From Opitutia bacterium (GTDB taxonomy: Bacteria; Verrucomicrobiota; Verrucomicrobiia; Opitutales; Opitutaceae): a stretch of 64,000 nt of DNA. The stretch lies in contig CANJLB010000016.1 of NCBI GenBank assembly GCA_947475065.1, positions 1 to 64,000 on the forward strand. Direction: 5' to 3'. The position numbers were made by a program, and so were the translations under genes. The notes under the pieces were generated by a model. The model saw only the letters and a list, made by a program, of their open reading frames with translations. It searched no databases and was not told where the DNA came from. Of the stretch, positions 42,304 through 50,816 are shown piece after piece (position 1 is the stretch's first letter; every line of letters begins with the position of its first letter).

Positions 42304-42327
42304 TAGTCAGGATAGCCGATAGTCAGG
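42304..42327. promoter_or_regulatory. Direct repeat TAGTCAGG between divergent genes (candidate operator)
   Basis: TAGTCAGG at 42304-42311 and again at 42320-42327, 16 bases apart, in the intergenic gap between the Xre regulator and the 42333 gene. Spacing near 1.5 helical turns and location fit an operator, possibly for the Xre protein. Confidence 0.4.
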
Positions 42328-42332
42328 TTGCC

Positions 42333-42860
42333 ATGCCTTACCCATTTCACTGGCTCTTCCGTCGTGCGACTTGGACTCGGTGCCTCGACACCTGTTTCCC
42401 TGAAAGGAAGGTGCGGAGGGAAAGATTGGCGGCTTTGGTCGGACAACTGAACGAGAGTAAGAAACTGACGAACGACGAGATTGCCTCCCTTTTTAAGGCT
42501 CGATTCGGAGTGTCGTTGAGATTCACGGCTCAGGGGGTCGTGATGGAAAACATGGGGGAGCGAAACTTTGAGGAAGTCGCCGGTCACTTTGAGCAGTTTT
42601 GCAAAAGCCAATTCCGTGACCACGAGTCATTCTGTCAAAAACTTTTGAAGGACGCTCTTGAGAAACGATTGGCGGCGAAAGCCTTCGAGCGAGGACTGGT
42701 GCGTGCCATCAATGCCCACAAGTCAGCCAGCAAGTCCAGCGATACTCCGAAACCAATGTTTTCGGAAGGAGCCATTCGCGGCCTTTACATGGGGCAGATG
42801 CTTAACCAGCGGCATGAAACGAACGAACAGCTTGAACGACTTCGAGACATGCTGGACTGA
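42333..42860 (+). CDS. Unknown element protein divergent from the Xre regulator
   Basis: The 175-residue product contains AALVGQLNESKKLTNDEIASLFKARFGVSL, NFEEVAGHFEQFCKSQFRDH and a final LYMGQMLNQRHETNEQLERLRDML, predominantly helical. There is no TM or signal. Immediately downstream of a divergent regulator, this is the usual place for an early element function (replication, excision control or recombination), but no family is recognised. The stretch MPYPFHWLFRR at the start may be untranslated if a later start is used. Confidence 0.45.
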   Translation: MPYPFHWLFRRATWTRCLDTCFPERKVRRERLAALVGQLNESKKLTNDEIASLFKARFGVSLRFTAQGVVMENMGERNFEEVAGHFEQFCKSQFRDHESFCQKLLKDALEKRLAAKAFERGLVRAINAHKSASKSSDTPKPMFSEGAIRGLYMGQMLNQRHETNEQLERLRDMLD

Positions 42861-43306
42861 CGATTTTGCTGGGTCGTCTTGCGGTAGGTCTGCGGAGCGT
42901 TCGCGGGTGCTCCCCCTTCTCTCTCCCGGACAGGCAGGGGCTATCGGCAGGCCAATTTACCCCTCAGGGGCGACAAGGCGACTTTCCCGCGATTTGCTTT
43001 GGCAGAAGGGCCGCAGTTGAAAAACGGGCCTCTGCCTCGTAAAATGGGTAATTCAGCTTGGTCTGGAATCCCGTGAAAGGTCGCAAAGCAAAAAGCTGGG
43101 CCAGATTACCGGGAAGGGGCAGGCGACCGCCAGGTCGCATGGCCCATAGTTGGAGAATCCGGCCACAAAGTTGAAGATGCAGTAGAAATCTATGGCCCTC
43201 TCACGCATAATGGGTTCACGCCAAGTTGTTGCTCGGGGGGTCGCAAACCTTCCGTAGTATCGCCTTGGACACGACAGGAACAATGAATGAGAGGGAATGA
43301 ACAAGC
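42861..43306. other. Non-coding stretch upstream of the Rep-like gene, possible origin region
   Basis: This 446-base gap inside the element precedes the HUH Rep-like gene. It contains an inverted repeat GCGACC-GCCA-GGTCGC near 43125-43140, other short palindromes, and no supported frame. Rolling-circle origins often lie upstream of, or within, the rep gene and include such hairpins, so this is the first place to look for one. The assignment is only positional. Confidence 0.35.
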
Positions 43307-44098
43307 ATGGCTAAGAGAGGAATCGTTAGAGAATACACGTCTGATACTGAACGAAGGTTGATAGCGGCTATTGACCATTTTTTCAATAGCCTTGGCGACA
43401 GGAGAGGGCTTTGGGTTACTCTGAACACGCGAGAGCGAGACCCAGAGAAGGCCAAGGTCTTGTTGCGACGATGGGCGGCTGCAATGCGTCGCAAATTGGG
43501 CATCTGGGGCGTTTACTGCTTGGAGTTCAACCGAGAGCAGTTTGCCCACTACCACCTGTTCTTGGGGCTAGGACTTGACCACGAAAAGAAAACCACGAAT
43601 CAGGTTCGGGAAGCCTTCGCCCAAGCGTGGCATCGCATCTTGGAGGAGGTGGGCCAGACGAATCATGGGTCTTGCTACGTGAAACCTATAAACCGGGAAG
43701 ACCGCGAACGGATTAAGCGATACGCGGCCAAAGCTCCTGAATGCGAGGAACCCGATGCGGAGGACGAGGAACCTGTTGACGGATTCCGCAGACCTCACCG
43801 TGAGCGTTGGCAGAAGCAGACGCCAGAGGCGTTCAGAGCCCGTGGGATGCACGCAAATTGGTGGGGCCGTGTAAACGGGGCGGCTTTTGGTCAAATGGCC
43901 GTAAAACGAACGGAAACGGCATTTCCCGCAAACCTCGATGTTTCTGGCCGCTTCGACGGTTTGACGGTTTCTCCTGTAAAGGCAGAAAAAACGTGGCGAT
44001 TCAGGAGGCGAACGCCAACTGAGGTGGCAGCTTTGGCCCTGCCTCGCGTCGTGCGGTTGTCCACCCATGACAAGGTGATTCCAAATCCTTGGGATTAG
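43307..44098 (+). CDS. HUH-type Rep-like protein (rolling-circle replication or relaxase-like)
   Basis: The 263-residue product has RGLWVTLNTRERD (motif I-like), the histidine pair in FAHYHLFLGLGL (HUH-like His-x-His, motif II), and IKRYAAKAPECEE with a Tyr plus Lys pair (motif III-like). These three in order mark the single-tyrosine HUH endonucleases of rolling-circle replicons. A GAGAGGGA ribosome-binding segment precedes the ATG. It may replicate the excised circle or prepare it for transfer, as in integrative mobilisable elements that use Rep. No known relaxase partner or transfer gene was seen. Confidence 0.55.
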   Translation: MAKRGIVREYTSDTERRLIAAIDHFFNSLGDRRGLWVTLNTRERDPEKAKVLLRRWAAAMRRKLGIWGVYCLEFNREQFAHYHLFLGLGLDHEKKTTNQVREAFAQAWHRILEEVGQTNHGSCYVKPINREDRERIKRYAAKAPECEEPDAEDEEPVDGFRRPHRERWQKQTPEAFRARGMHANWWGRVNGAAFGQMAVKRTETAFPANLDVSGRFDGLTVSPVKAEKTWRFRRRTPTEVAALALPRVVRLSTHDKVIPNPWD

Positions 44099-44186
44099 TC
44101 CTGAAAGACTTTATTCGTGAAAAATTTTCCTGAAATAAGAAGCGGCCCCCCCATGTATCCAGAAAACAGAGTCGGCATCGGTTTGG

Positions 44187-44216
44187 GCTTGACTTGGTAG
44201 GCATACTTTTGGTTAT
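44187..44216 (+). promoter_or_regulatory. Candidate sigma-70 type promoter for the excisionase gene
   Basis: TTGACT, an 18-base spacer, then TTATGT just upstream of the ATG at 44223. The spacing is acceptable and the boxes are near consensus. The site lies directly before the start, which would leave a very short leader. Confidence 0.35.
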
Positions 44217-44222
44217 GTTCTT

Positions 44223-44552
44223 ATGAACGCCAACGAAACATTTGCCCCGCCAGCCTCAACTGAGGTTGAGCCTGTTTTCGGGGTGGTTGACGGAGTTTCG
44301 CGGCATGAATCGGAGGCGTCCCGATTTGATTGCAGGGCGGTGGTGCTACTGCCTCGCGGGTTTGAAGTGGTTGACCGGGCAACCCTCGCCCACCGCTTCC
44401 GAATTTCTGAGGACACGGTTGACCGATGGGTAAAGGAGGGCGTTTTCCCGCAACCTGTTGACCCAGACCGGAGAGTCGGACGGGGGCGGAAGCTTCTGCG
44501 TTGGGACTACTTCGAGTGCGTGGAATCGTGGCAACGATTCAAGCGGTGTTGA
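44223..44552 (+). CDS. Excisionase-like DNA-binding protein (AlpA/MerR HTH type)
   Basis: The C-terminal half reads VVDRATLAHRFRISEDTVDRWVKEGVFPQPVDPDRRVGRGRKLLRW, the short HTH of AlpA/Xis-like excisionases (helix, turn, W-V, P-x-P). The N-terminal 50 residues are variable. It lies next to the integrase gene, overlapping it by 14 bases at the 3' ends, and transcribed in the opposite direction. An excisionase directs the integrase toward removal of the element. Length is 109 residues. Confidence 0.7.
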   Translation: MNANETFAPPASTEVEPVFGVVDGVSRHESEASRFDCRAVVLLPRGFEVVDRATLAHRFRISEDTVDRWVKEGVFPQPVDPDRRVGRGRKLLRWDYFECVESWQRFKRC

Positions 44553-45861
44553 TTGGTTCACCGTTTCGCTTGCGGCGGATTTTTTCACGGTTCACCAAGA
44601 TTGCCGCCCTTCGGTTGAGATTTCCACGCCGCGAGTATTCGTCTTCGCGAAGGTCGAACACGCCAACCGTTGAGGGCGTTATGCCCCAAAACTTCTTTGG
44701 GTCGTCGTGGACGAGGTCGAGGTAGTGCCGCATCTGAATTTCCTTCGTGTTGCCTGCCTGTTGCTCGATTTCCACCCAGCCTTTCGTGACACGGGCGAGA
44801 TAGCTGATGAACGTATGGCGGCAGATGTCAGAAATCCCGCGTTTTTCTTCGGGGAGCACGTCCTTGGCCCAGCCGTATTTATCACGCCAATTTTTCGTCA
44901 GGAAATTCTGTCCCTTGTAGTGCTCTAGCCATGCGGCGAGGTTTGGCCTGATACGAATCTTTCGATTTGAACGGGTCTTGGAAACTGACGGAGAAACAAG
45001 AATGACTTTTTTCGGCAGATTGATTGATGCCCAGCCAAATTTTGGGTCGCTCCAAAACTTCACTGTTTCGGTTGGACGCATCCCTGTGAAAAGAAGCCAG
45101 AGAAACAATCGTTGGGCGTTGAATTTAGCCGCACGTTTGAGCAATGCGACCGCTTCTTTACCGTCGAGAATTTTCACGTCTGAAACGTCTCGTTCGTCTT
45201 GTCGCCGACGGCGAATCAGGCGGATGGGGTTACTTTCCAAAACCTTTTCGCTGCGATTTGTCTTCTGGGCTGTTTGGGCAAGGAAGTTGAAGAACTGATT
45301 TAGCACCGCCTTGCGGTTCCGGTTTGCGGGATAAGTTTTCGTGAGGTAAGTTTCAGCGTCATCCTTCGTGAATTCGCGGACATTTAGCCCCGAGAAATCT
45401 TTCGCGAATTGGGCCATGAAACGCTCAAGTTCAGAGAGAGTCGGAGGGCGAAGATTGTCTGCCCGCTTTTCCGCTAAGAACTCGTCAACGTAAGTTCCGA
45501 GGGGAAGCGTTTTGTTTGGGTCACGGTATCGCTCGCAAAAGAACTTCACCGCATCCAGCACGTTTGAACGCTTGGCATCTTCGTTCGTTGAGTTTTTCAG
45601 ATGGAGCACCGCCGCCCGTGCGTCCTCCTGTTCTGCCAGAGTTACGGTTGAGGTGTAAGCCCCGATTAACCTCGCCCGGTCTTCGTTGGCAGAAATCTCG
45701 GTGTTGTGCTTTTTGCGATACCGCTTGCCGTTGGGCGGAAGGGTGCAGGCGACCAACCAGTAGGGATTCCCGTTGGGGTATTGGTAGCGTTGGACTGTTG
45801 GATTGAGGAATTTCAACTTGTCCCGATACTGCACAAAGAGCCGTGGAAATGCAAGGGACAA
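44539..45861 (-). CDS. Tyrosine recombinase (integrase) of the comM element
   Basis: The 440-residue protein has an N-terminal arm-binding part, a core-binding SAM-like domain (SGLNVREFTKDDAETYLTKT) and a catalytic domain with Arg I in LLFTGMRPTETVKFW, box II in SDICRHTFISYL, and the nucleophile Tyr in QMRHYLDLVH. The usual box II histidine position is occupied by Asp (SDICR, where most have HxLR), while the second Arg and the Tyr are kept. It begins about 150 bases from attR, the typical place for an integrase. It catalyses insertion at the comM NPC codons. Confidence 0.88.
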   Translation of the reverse strand: MSLAFPRLFVQYRDKLKFLNPTVQRYQYPNGNPYWLVACTLPPNGKRYRKKHNTEISANEDRARLIGAYTSTVTLAEQEDARAAVLHLKNSTNEDAKRSNVLDAVKFFCERYRDPNKTLPLGTYVDEFLAEKRADNLRPPTLSELERFMAQFAKDFSGLNVREFTKDDAETYLTKTYPANRNRKAVLNQFFNFLAQTAQKTNRSEKVLESNPIRLIRRRRQDERDVSDVKILDGKEAVALLKRAAKFNAQRLFLWLLFTGMRPTETVKFWSDPKFGWASINLPKKVILVSPSVSKTRSNRKIRIRPNLAAWLEHYKGQNFLTKNWRDKYGWAKDVLPEEKRGISDICRHTFISYLARVTKGWVEIEQQAGNTKEIQMRHYLDLVHDDPKKFWGITPSTVGVFDLREDEYSRRGNLNRRAAILVNREKIRRKRNGEPINTA

Positions 45862-45870
45862 GAAGGGACA
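45855..45870. promoter_or_regulatory. Tandem GGGACA repeats near the right end
   Basis: GGGACA at 45855 and 45865, a 10-base period, overlapping the integrase start. Together with the pair at 38069-38085 these are the best candidates for integrase arm sites, or for integrase autoregulation. Confidence 0.45.
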
Positions 45871-45991
45871 GACTGCCCGGAAAATGGCGGTTTTCTGCGG
45901 TTTTTAGCCAATTTGGTCAAGTCGTTGAACTGAGCCGAATTGATTCTTAACCCAATGGCTAAAAGCGAATTTACGAAATTTAGTCTTGCAA

Positions 45992-47074
45992 TCAGGCAGC
46001 TAAACCACATAAACAGGGGTTCATGGCGGCGACGAGCATGAAGCCGCACGGGAGCGTGACTTTGCCCGCGCTGCGCGAGATGGAGACATGACCGTCCTCC
46101 AGGGGCTGGCGGAGGACCTCGAGCGCGCTGCGTTTGAACTCGGGCAGCTCGTCCAGAAACAGCACCCCATGGTGCGCGAGGGAAATCTCGCCGGGGCCGG
46201 GAATCGTGCCGCCGCCGAGCAGGCCCACGTCGGAGATGGTGTGGTGGGGGGCACGCATCGGGCGGCGTCCGAAGACCGCCGCGCCGGTGAGGGTCTGCCC
46301 GGCGGCGGAGTGAATGCTCAGGATTTCCAGCGACTCGTCGAGGGTGGGCGAGGGGAGGATGCCGGGGAGGCGTTTCGCCACCATGGACTTGCCCGCGCCG
46401 GGCGGGCCGATCATGATGAGGTTGTGGCCGCCGGCGGCGGCGACCTCGACCGCGCGGCGGAGGGCGTGCTGGCCCTTGATCTCGGAAAAGTCGCCCAGGC
46501 TCGCGTCGGGCGCGGCGGTGGCGGCGAGCGCCTCGGCATGTGCGACGGGTGTGAGCGGGATTTCCCCGGCGAGAAAACGCGCCGCATGGTCAAGTGACTC
46601 GACGGGGTAGGCGGCGATACCTTGGACGAGCGCCGCCTCGCGGGCGGATACGGGCGGGAGCAGCACCCCGCGTTTCCCGAGCTTTTTGGCGAGGCGCGCG
46701 ATGGCGAGGGCTCCGCGCACGGGGCGCGTCGCACCGGAGAGGGCGAGCTCGCCGGCGATGAGAAAATCCGCCGCCGTCGTCGAGACGAGCTGGTGCGTGG
46801 CGACGAGAATCCCGAGCGCAATGGGGAGGTCGTAGCACGGGCCTTCCTTGCGGAGGTGGCCGGGCGCGAGGTTGACCGTGGTGCGGGTGCGCGGGGCCTT
46901 GCGGCCGCTGTTGCCGAGGGCAGACCAGACACGGTCACCGGATTCCTTGACCGCAGTGTCGGGCAGGCCGACCAGAAAGAGCCGGGGTTCGCCCGCCTCG
47001 CCCGCGTTGACCTCGACATGCACCAGTTCCGCCTCAATGCCTTGAAGAGCGGCCGAGGAAAGCGCGGCGAGCAT
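45992..47074 (-). pseudogene. comM: comM (yifB) 5' half, ending at the element
   Basis: The product starts [25 protein letters not shown], the ComM opening. The Lon-like fold continues to [20 protein letters not shown], then the AAA domain has Walker [17 protein letters not shown] and Walker [10 protein letters not shown]. Coding sense stops at [12 protein letters not shown], just inside the element, followed by LAA and a stop. Without the C-terminal third (37542-38027) the helicase is not complete. Loss of ComM reduces transformation efficiency in species where it has been studied. Confidence 0.9.
46013..46021. other. attR core
   Basis: ACAGGGGTT, matching attL at 38019-38027. It codes for the NPC of comM on the minus strand, with the flank CCACATAA on the element side and CATGGCGG on the comM side. 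Confidence 0.8.
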
Positions 47075-47076
47075 GG

Positions 47077-47931
47077 TCAGCCGACGGCCGCGGCAGCGGT
47101 GCGCTGCGTGATGATGGCCAGATTCTGCTCGATGGCATCAATGTAGGTGTTGGCCCCGTCGGGCTCGTCAATCAGGTGGCAGACTCCGCCGAAATCCTTT
47201 TCGAGTTTGGGCTTCACGCCCTTCTCCCAGAATTTTGGCGTGCGGAGGGCGAGGTCGGCCGCAGACTTGAACACGCGATTGGCGGCGGGCGTGCCGATGA
47301 AATCGTCGGATTCGGTGAACTCGTCATACAGAATCCCGAGCTCGTCAGGATAGTCCTCGGCGGCCATCTGCGCGAGGTAGTCGGAGCTGGCGACGACGCA
47401 GGCGATGAAGTGATCCTCGATATTGCGATACCGCGGCACGGTGCCGGCGGGCGCCGGACTCGTGCGGCGAATGGCGCCCAGCACAACGTCAATTTCCACG
47501 AGATTGAAGCCACAGGCGGGCAGATACGAGGCGGCGATGGCACAGCTGCGGAGGACGTGGCAGTAGGTATATTTGGCACCGGTGCCGACATGGTCGGCGG
47601 GCGATTTCAGGTAGCCGGTGTCGTGCATCAGCGCGGCGGCCACACTGAGCTCGAAATGGCGCGGGGTGAGCGCGGGCTTCGGCTCGGCGTTGGCCAGATG
47701 CCCGGCAAGCAAGTCGGTGGTGCAGACCGTGACCTGCAGGGTGTGTCGGTAGTCGTGATATTTAAGGTCAACTGCCTGAAAATCGTGATGCTGGCCGGTA
47801 AAAATCCGGTCGGTGAGGGAGAACAACCGCCGCAGGGTTTCGTCTTTGGCCCCGGGAAAGAGGTCCACAAGGAGCCGCTGCGTTGTCTCGGCAACGTTGG
47901 TCGCGTTTGTGGTGTCGGTCGAGAGAGGCAT
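47077..47931 (-). CDS. HD-domain protein (predicted metal-dependent phosphohydrolase)
   Basis: The ATG at 47931 starts [19 protein letters not shown]. The HD fold shows the first metal ligands in [12 protein letters not shown], then [15 protein letters not shown] with the His-Asp pair and later ligands. There is no GYP motif, so it is not a c-di-GMP-specific HD-GYP. It may hydrolyse a nucleotide or cyclic nucleotide. It lies two bases upstream of comM on the same strand, so it was probably cotranscribed with it. Confidence 0.75.
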   Translation of the reverse strand: MPLSTDTTNATNVAETTQRLLVDLFPGAKDETLRRLFSLTDRIFTGQHHDFQAVDLKYHDYRHTLQVTVCTTDLLAGHLANAEPKPALTPRHFELSVAAALMHDTGYLKSPADHVGTGAKYTYCHVLRSCAIAASYLPACGFNLVEIDVVLGAIRRTSPAPAGTVPRYRNIEDHFIACVVASSDYLAQMAAEDYPDELGILYDEFTESDDFIGTPAANRVFKSAADLALRTPKFWEKGVKPKLEKDFGGVCHLIDEPDGANTYIDAIEQNLAIITQRTAAAAVG

Positions 47932-48210
47932 GCCGGACGGCGGTGTGGGGTCAGATAGGGCTAAGTAATTGCATTGGGCCAAGCCCGCGCAAGCCCAAAA
48001 CCGGGTGCGGTTTTGTAACAAAATTGCTCCAGCCACCCCTCTACCACTCGGCCGGCAGGGTTCGGGCGGGTTGAAGGCTGCCAGCATCGGGTGAGTTCCG
48101 CCGGCAGGGAGCCGGTTGGATCGCCGCAAAGCCACTTGGTGCAGCCAACTTGCCACTGTGACCCTCGGCGAAGCCAGCCCATGTCCTGCCCCCCGGCTGT
48201 GGCCAGACCC

Positions 48211-49248
48211 TCAAGGTCCCGACGGCACCAGCGCGAGGCGGAAACCGAGCGTGGCGCGGTAGCCCTCGCGGTTGTTGGTCGTGCCCCAGCGGTTGGTCAG
48301 GCCCGTGTTATGTGCGCCCGCACCGCTAAAGCTGTTGCCACGGATATTGTGGATTTTCTGCGCGCCGGCCGCCGGCTCCACGCCGACGAAGTCCGTCACG
48401 TGGCCACCGGGAAACAACGGGGCATACCAGTCCTGACACCACTCCCAGAGGTTGCCGACCATGTCGTAAAACCCCCACGCATTGGCTTTTTTCTGTCCGA
48501 CGGGATGGGCCGCCATATCGCTGTTGCCGCCGTGCCATGCGACTTCGTCCGGGTTGGCCGAGTCCACCTCGCCCGTGCCGGCCTTGGCCGCGTATTCCCA
48601 CTGGGCCTCGGTTGGCAGCGAGAAAACGTAGCCTGCCGGCAGGCGGCCCGCCGCGCGCTCACGCGCAGTCAGCCATGTGCAGAACGCCTGCACGTCATCC
48701 CAGTTGACACCCGATACCGGGAGCTTCTCGTCGGGCTTTTCCACCCGGCCGGGGTTGCGCCAGCTGGTGCCGGGCTGCTTTTCGTAGGAGGCGGCACCAC
48801 CGACCCACGCCCACATGCCCTCTCCGGTTATTTCCGGCTGTGTGCGGTGGCCGGTCGCGTCGGCAAACTGCCGCCATTGCCCGATTGTGACCTCGGTCGC
48901 GCCCAGCCAGAAGGCCTTGGTGAGTGTCACCTCGGTCAGCGTGGTTTCGTCGTTCTCCGCGCCGTTGCCTGGCGGATGGCCCATCGTGAAGGTCCCGGGC
49001 AACACCTTGATCATGGTGAGGTTCAGCCCGGCCAGGGTGAACTGTTTCGCCGCGCCGGTCGCGTCCGCCGTGCCGGCTGTACCGGCTGTACCGGCCGGCG
49101 CAGTGGCGCAGCCGCCCCCCGCGAGTATCAGCCCGGCAACGGCCAGAGCAACGAGGGTGGTGCACCCAGCGCGACGCGGCACCGGGTGGATGGCGGCTGC
49201 GGTCGGGAAAGCACGTGACAGAGCCGAGGAGGGCGCGGTGAGCAACAT
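48211..49248 (-). CDS. Lipoprotein with formylglycine-generating-enzyme-like (SUMF1) domain
   Basis: A hydrophobic segment with a lipoprotein site (LILAGGGC, residue about 47) is followed by an Ala/Gly/Thr repeat (GTAGTAGTAD, from a tandem 9-base GTACCGGCT unit). The SUMF1 domain starts MIKVLPGTFTMGHPPGNGAE and includes ATEVTIGQWRQFADATGHR, VSGVNWDDVQAFC, FSLPTEAQWEYAAKAG and NLWEWCQDWY, ending GYRATLGFRLAL. SUMF1-like domains in lipoproteins act in protein modification or as adhesion and carrier modules. Classic formylglycine activity needs Cys pairs, which I cannot confirm here. Confidence 0.8.
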   Translation of the reverse strand: MLLTAPSSALSRAFPTAAAIHPVPRRAGCTTLVALAVAGLILAGGGCATAPAGTAGTAGTADATGAAKQFTLAGLNLTMIKVLPGTFTMGHPPGNGAENDETTLTEVTLTKAFWLGATEVTIGQWRQFADATGHRTQPEITGEGMWAWVGGAASYEKQPGTSWRNPGRVEKPDEKLPVSGVNWDDVQAFCTWLTARERAAGRLPAGYVFSLPTEAQWEYAAKAGTGEVDSANPDEVAWHGGNSDMAAHPVGQKKANAWGFYDMVGNLWEWCQDWYAPLFPGGHVTDFVGVEPAAGAQKIHNIRGNSFSGAGAHNTGLTNRWGTTNNREGYRATLGFRLALVPSGP

Positions 49249-49403
49249 GGGGTGCAGGGTTGGGGGCGGTCAGAAGCTCCACGCACCCCGCCGCCGGAGG
49301 CAAGGGAGAATTTTTCCGGGGTCCCCACCGCAGGATGGGCCTGGGTGGCTCTACGCATCACTGCGGCACCTCGCGTCGTCACCAATGCAAGAAATCTTGC
49401 AGG

Positions 49404-49435
49404 CAAAAAAAAGCCCGGCGCGTCAAGCGCCGGGC
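49404..49435 (-). terminator. Rho-independent terminator for the secreted paralogue operon
   Basis: A perfect 9-bp stem GCCCGGCGC / GCGCCGGGC with a 5-base loop is followed on the minus strand by a run of eight to nine U. It lies about 60 bases downstream of the stop at 49493 and is the clearest terminator in the window. Confidence 0.85.
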
Positions 49436-49492
49436 GGGAAAAATCAGGGTGTAGTTGCGCCGCAGCAGGGGCGCAAGTCGCGTGCGGCCGGT

Positions 49493-50173
49493 TTACGGAG
49501 TGGGGCCGGCTGCGCGGGCGGCGCGGATGACGTCGTTGGGATTCTGTCCCGGCTGGATGACGGTTGTCTGGCCGTTCACCGTGACGGTCTGGACCGGCTG
49601 ACCGTTGACGACATTGGAGTCCAGCCGGATGGTACCCCCATTGGCCGCAGGGGCAGAGACGGTGTTGAAGGTAGAACTCGAAGCGTTGAGGACCGACGTC
49701 GTCGTCGGCTGGGCCTGTTGCCGTGCGAGCGATTGCTGCAGCGCCTGAATGAGCGCCGGGTCGGCATTGGGCTTGGCCATCTCGGCATTCAGGCGGTCTG
49801 TCAGGGCGGCGGTGGCAGTGGTTGGCTGCCCGCTGGCGATGCTGACCATGCTGGTCGCAGGGGTGGTGTTGAGGACAGCGTCGGTCATGGCGACAGTCTG
49901 GTTGCTGCCGCCGGGCAGGGCGAGCACCACCGTGTCCTTGATGCCGGTGTCGCCGCGGATGGCGGGATTGGCGGCCTTGCCGGCTTTGTAGGCGACCACG
50001 GTGTATCCGCCAAACTTGCCGTTAATGGCGACCCAGTGTGAGTCCTGTGTGTCGGTGTTCATGAGCGAGACCTTGGTCTTGCCGTTGCCATCAATGAGGA
50101 CGCCATTGAACTGGACTTCGGCAAAGGCGGCGGCGGGCAGCACGAGGGCGAGAAGGAGCAGGGCAGTTTTCAT
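49493..50173 (-). CDS. Secreted protein, paralogue pair member A
   Basis: The product starts with a signal peptide (MKTALLLLALVLPAAAFAEV), then QFNGVLIDGNGKTKVSLMNTDTQDSHWVAINGKFGGYTVVAYKAG. The next gene starts the same way (EFTGVMVYDSGKIHVFLVNKDTSDSKLIPVGGKFGGYIVEA), so the two share a beta-rich module with the KFGGY box. The C-terminal third is Ala/Thr/Val-rich and ends with a TVTVNGQTTVIQPGQNP stretch. It is probably periplasmic. The function is unknown. The operon ends at the terminator at 49404. Confidence 0.6.
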   Translation of the reverse strand: MKTALLLLALVLPAAAFAEVQFNGVLIDGNGKTKVSLMNTDTQDSHWVAINGKFGGYTVVAYKAGKAANPAIRGDTGIKDTVVLALPGGSNQTVAMTDAVLNTTPATSMVSIASGQPTTATAALTDRLNAEMAKPNADPALIQALQQSLARQQAQPTTTSVLNASSSTFNTVSAPAANGGTIRLDSNVVNGQPVQTVTVNGQTTVIQPGQNPNDVIRAARAAGPTP

Positions 50174-50210
50174 GGCGGGTCGCAGGGTTGAGGAGGGATG
50201 GGGTTGAGAA

Positions 50211-50717
50211 TTATTGTTCGGGCGCCGTGGCAGGGGGCGGCGGGGGAGTGGCCGCAGCGGCTGCCGCTTGCGCCTGAGCCCGGATGAGTGCTTCGGCTCT
50301 GGCTTGATCCAAGGCAGCTGAAATGGCGGCAGTTGAATCGGCGCTCAATCCTTGCGCGGGAACCGATACCCCTGATAGGGCGGGGGCGCCCAAAGTTGCG
50401 TTTACTGGCGTCGGGCTTGGGGCGCTTACACCGATAGACACCTGTTTGAGCCGCAAGGTCTGCTTGGCCGCCCGATTGGTGGCAGAGGCAAGCACGATTT
50501 CGGGCTTCGTGCTGGTGGGATTGTTGCAGGCCTCGACGATGTAGCCTCCGAACTTGCCGCCGACTGGAATCAGCTTGGAATCGGAAGTGTCTTTGTTGAC
50601 CAGGAAAACGTGGATTTTCCCGCTGTCGTAGACCATCACACCAGTGAACTCAATCTGTGCGGCGCCGAAGAGTGCGGCGGGCATCAGGGCAAGGAGGATG
50701 AGGTATCGGCGGATCAT
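50211..50717 (-). CDS. Secreted protein, paralogue pair member B
   Basis: Signal peptide MIRRYLILLALMPAALFGA, then the module IEFTGVMVYDSGKIHVFLVNK and KFGGYIVEA shared with the downstream gene. The tail is Ala-rich and Pro-rich (PPPPPATAPEQ). It lies 37 bases upstream of member A on the same strand. The two were probably produced by duplication. No family is recognised. Confidence 0.6.
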   Translation of the reverse strand: MIRRYLILLALMPAALFGAAQIEFTGVMVYDSGKIHVFLVNKDTSDSKLIPVGGKFGGYIVEACNNPTSTKPEIVLASATNRAAKQTLRLKQVSIGVSAPSPTPVNATLGAPALSGVSVPAQGLSADSTAAISAALDQARAEALIRAQAQAAAAAATPPPPPATAPEQ

Positions 50718-50816
50718 GGGTGCACTATGGATGATGGCGGGCCGGGAGGCAAGCCAAGTTGTGCAGATGATGACGTGTCTGGGGTGGGGCGGGTTTCGCT
50801 GGCAGTGCGAACGGCG

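Larger units (their letters stand above)
38019..46021. mobile_element. Integrative element inserted in comM, 7,994 bp between repeat copies
   Basis: The element is bounded by a 9-bp direct repeat (ACAGGGGTT) lying in the codons for AsnProCys of comM. Its genes are a C5 methyltransferase, an HNH nuclease, a serine recombinase, a small RHH-like protein, small unknown genes, an Xre regulator, an HUH Rep-like protein, an excisionase-like protein and a tyrosine integrase next to the right end. GGGACA repeats lie close to both ends. Base composition is visibly lower in GC than the host. comM is a known insertion hotspot in other bacteria (e.g. Acinetobacter resistance islands), but with transposon-type elements. 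Confidence 0.85.
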
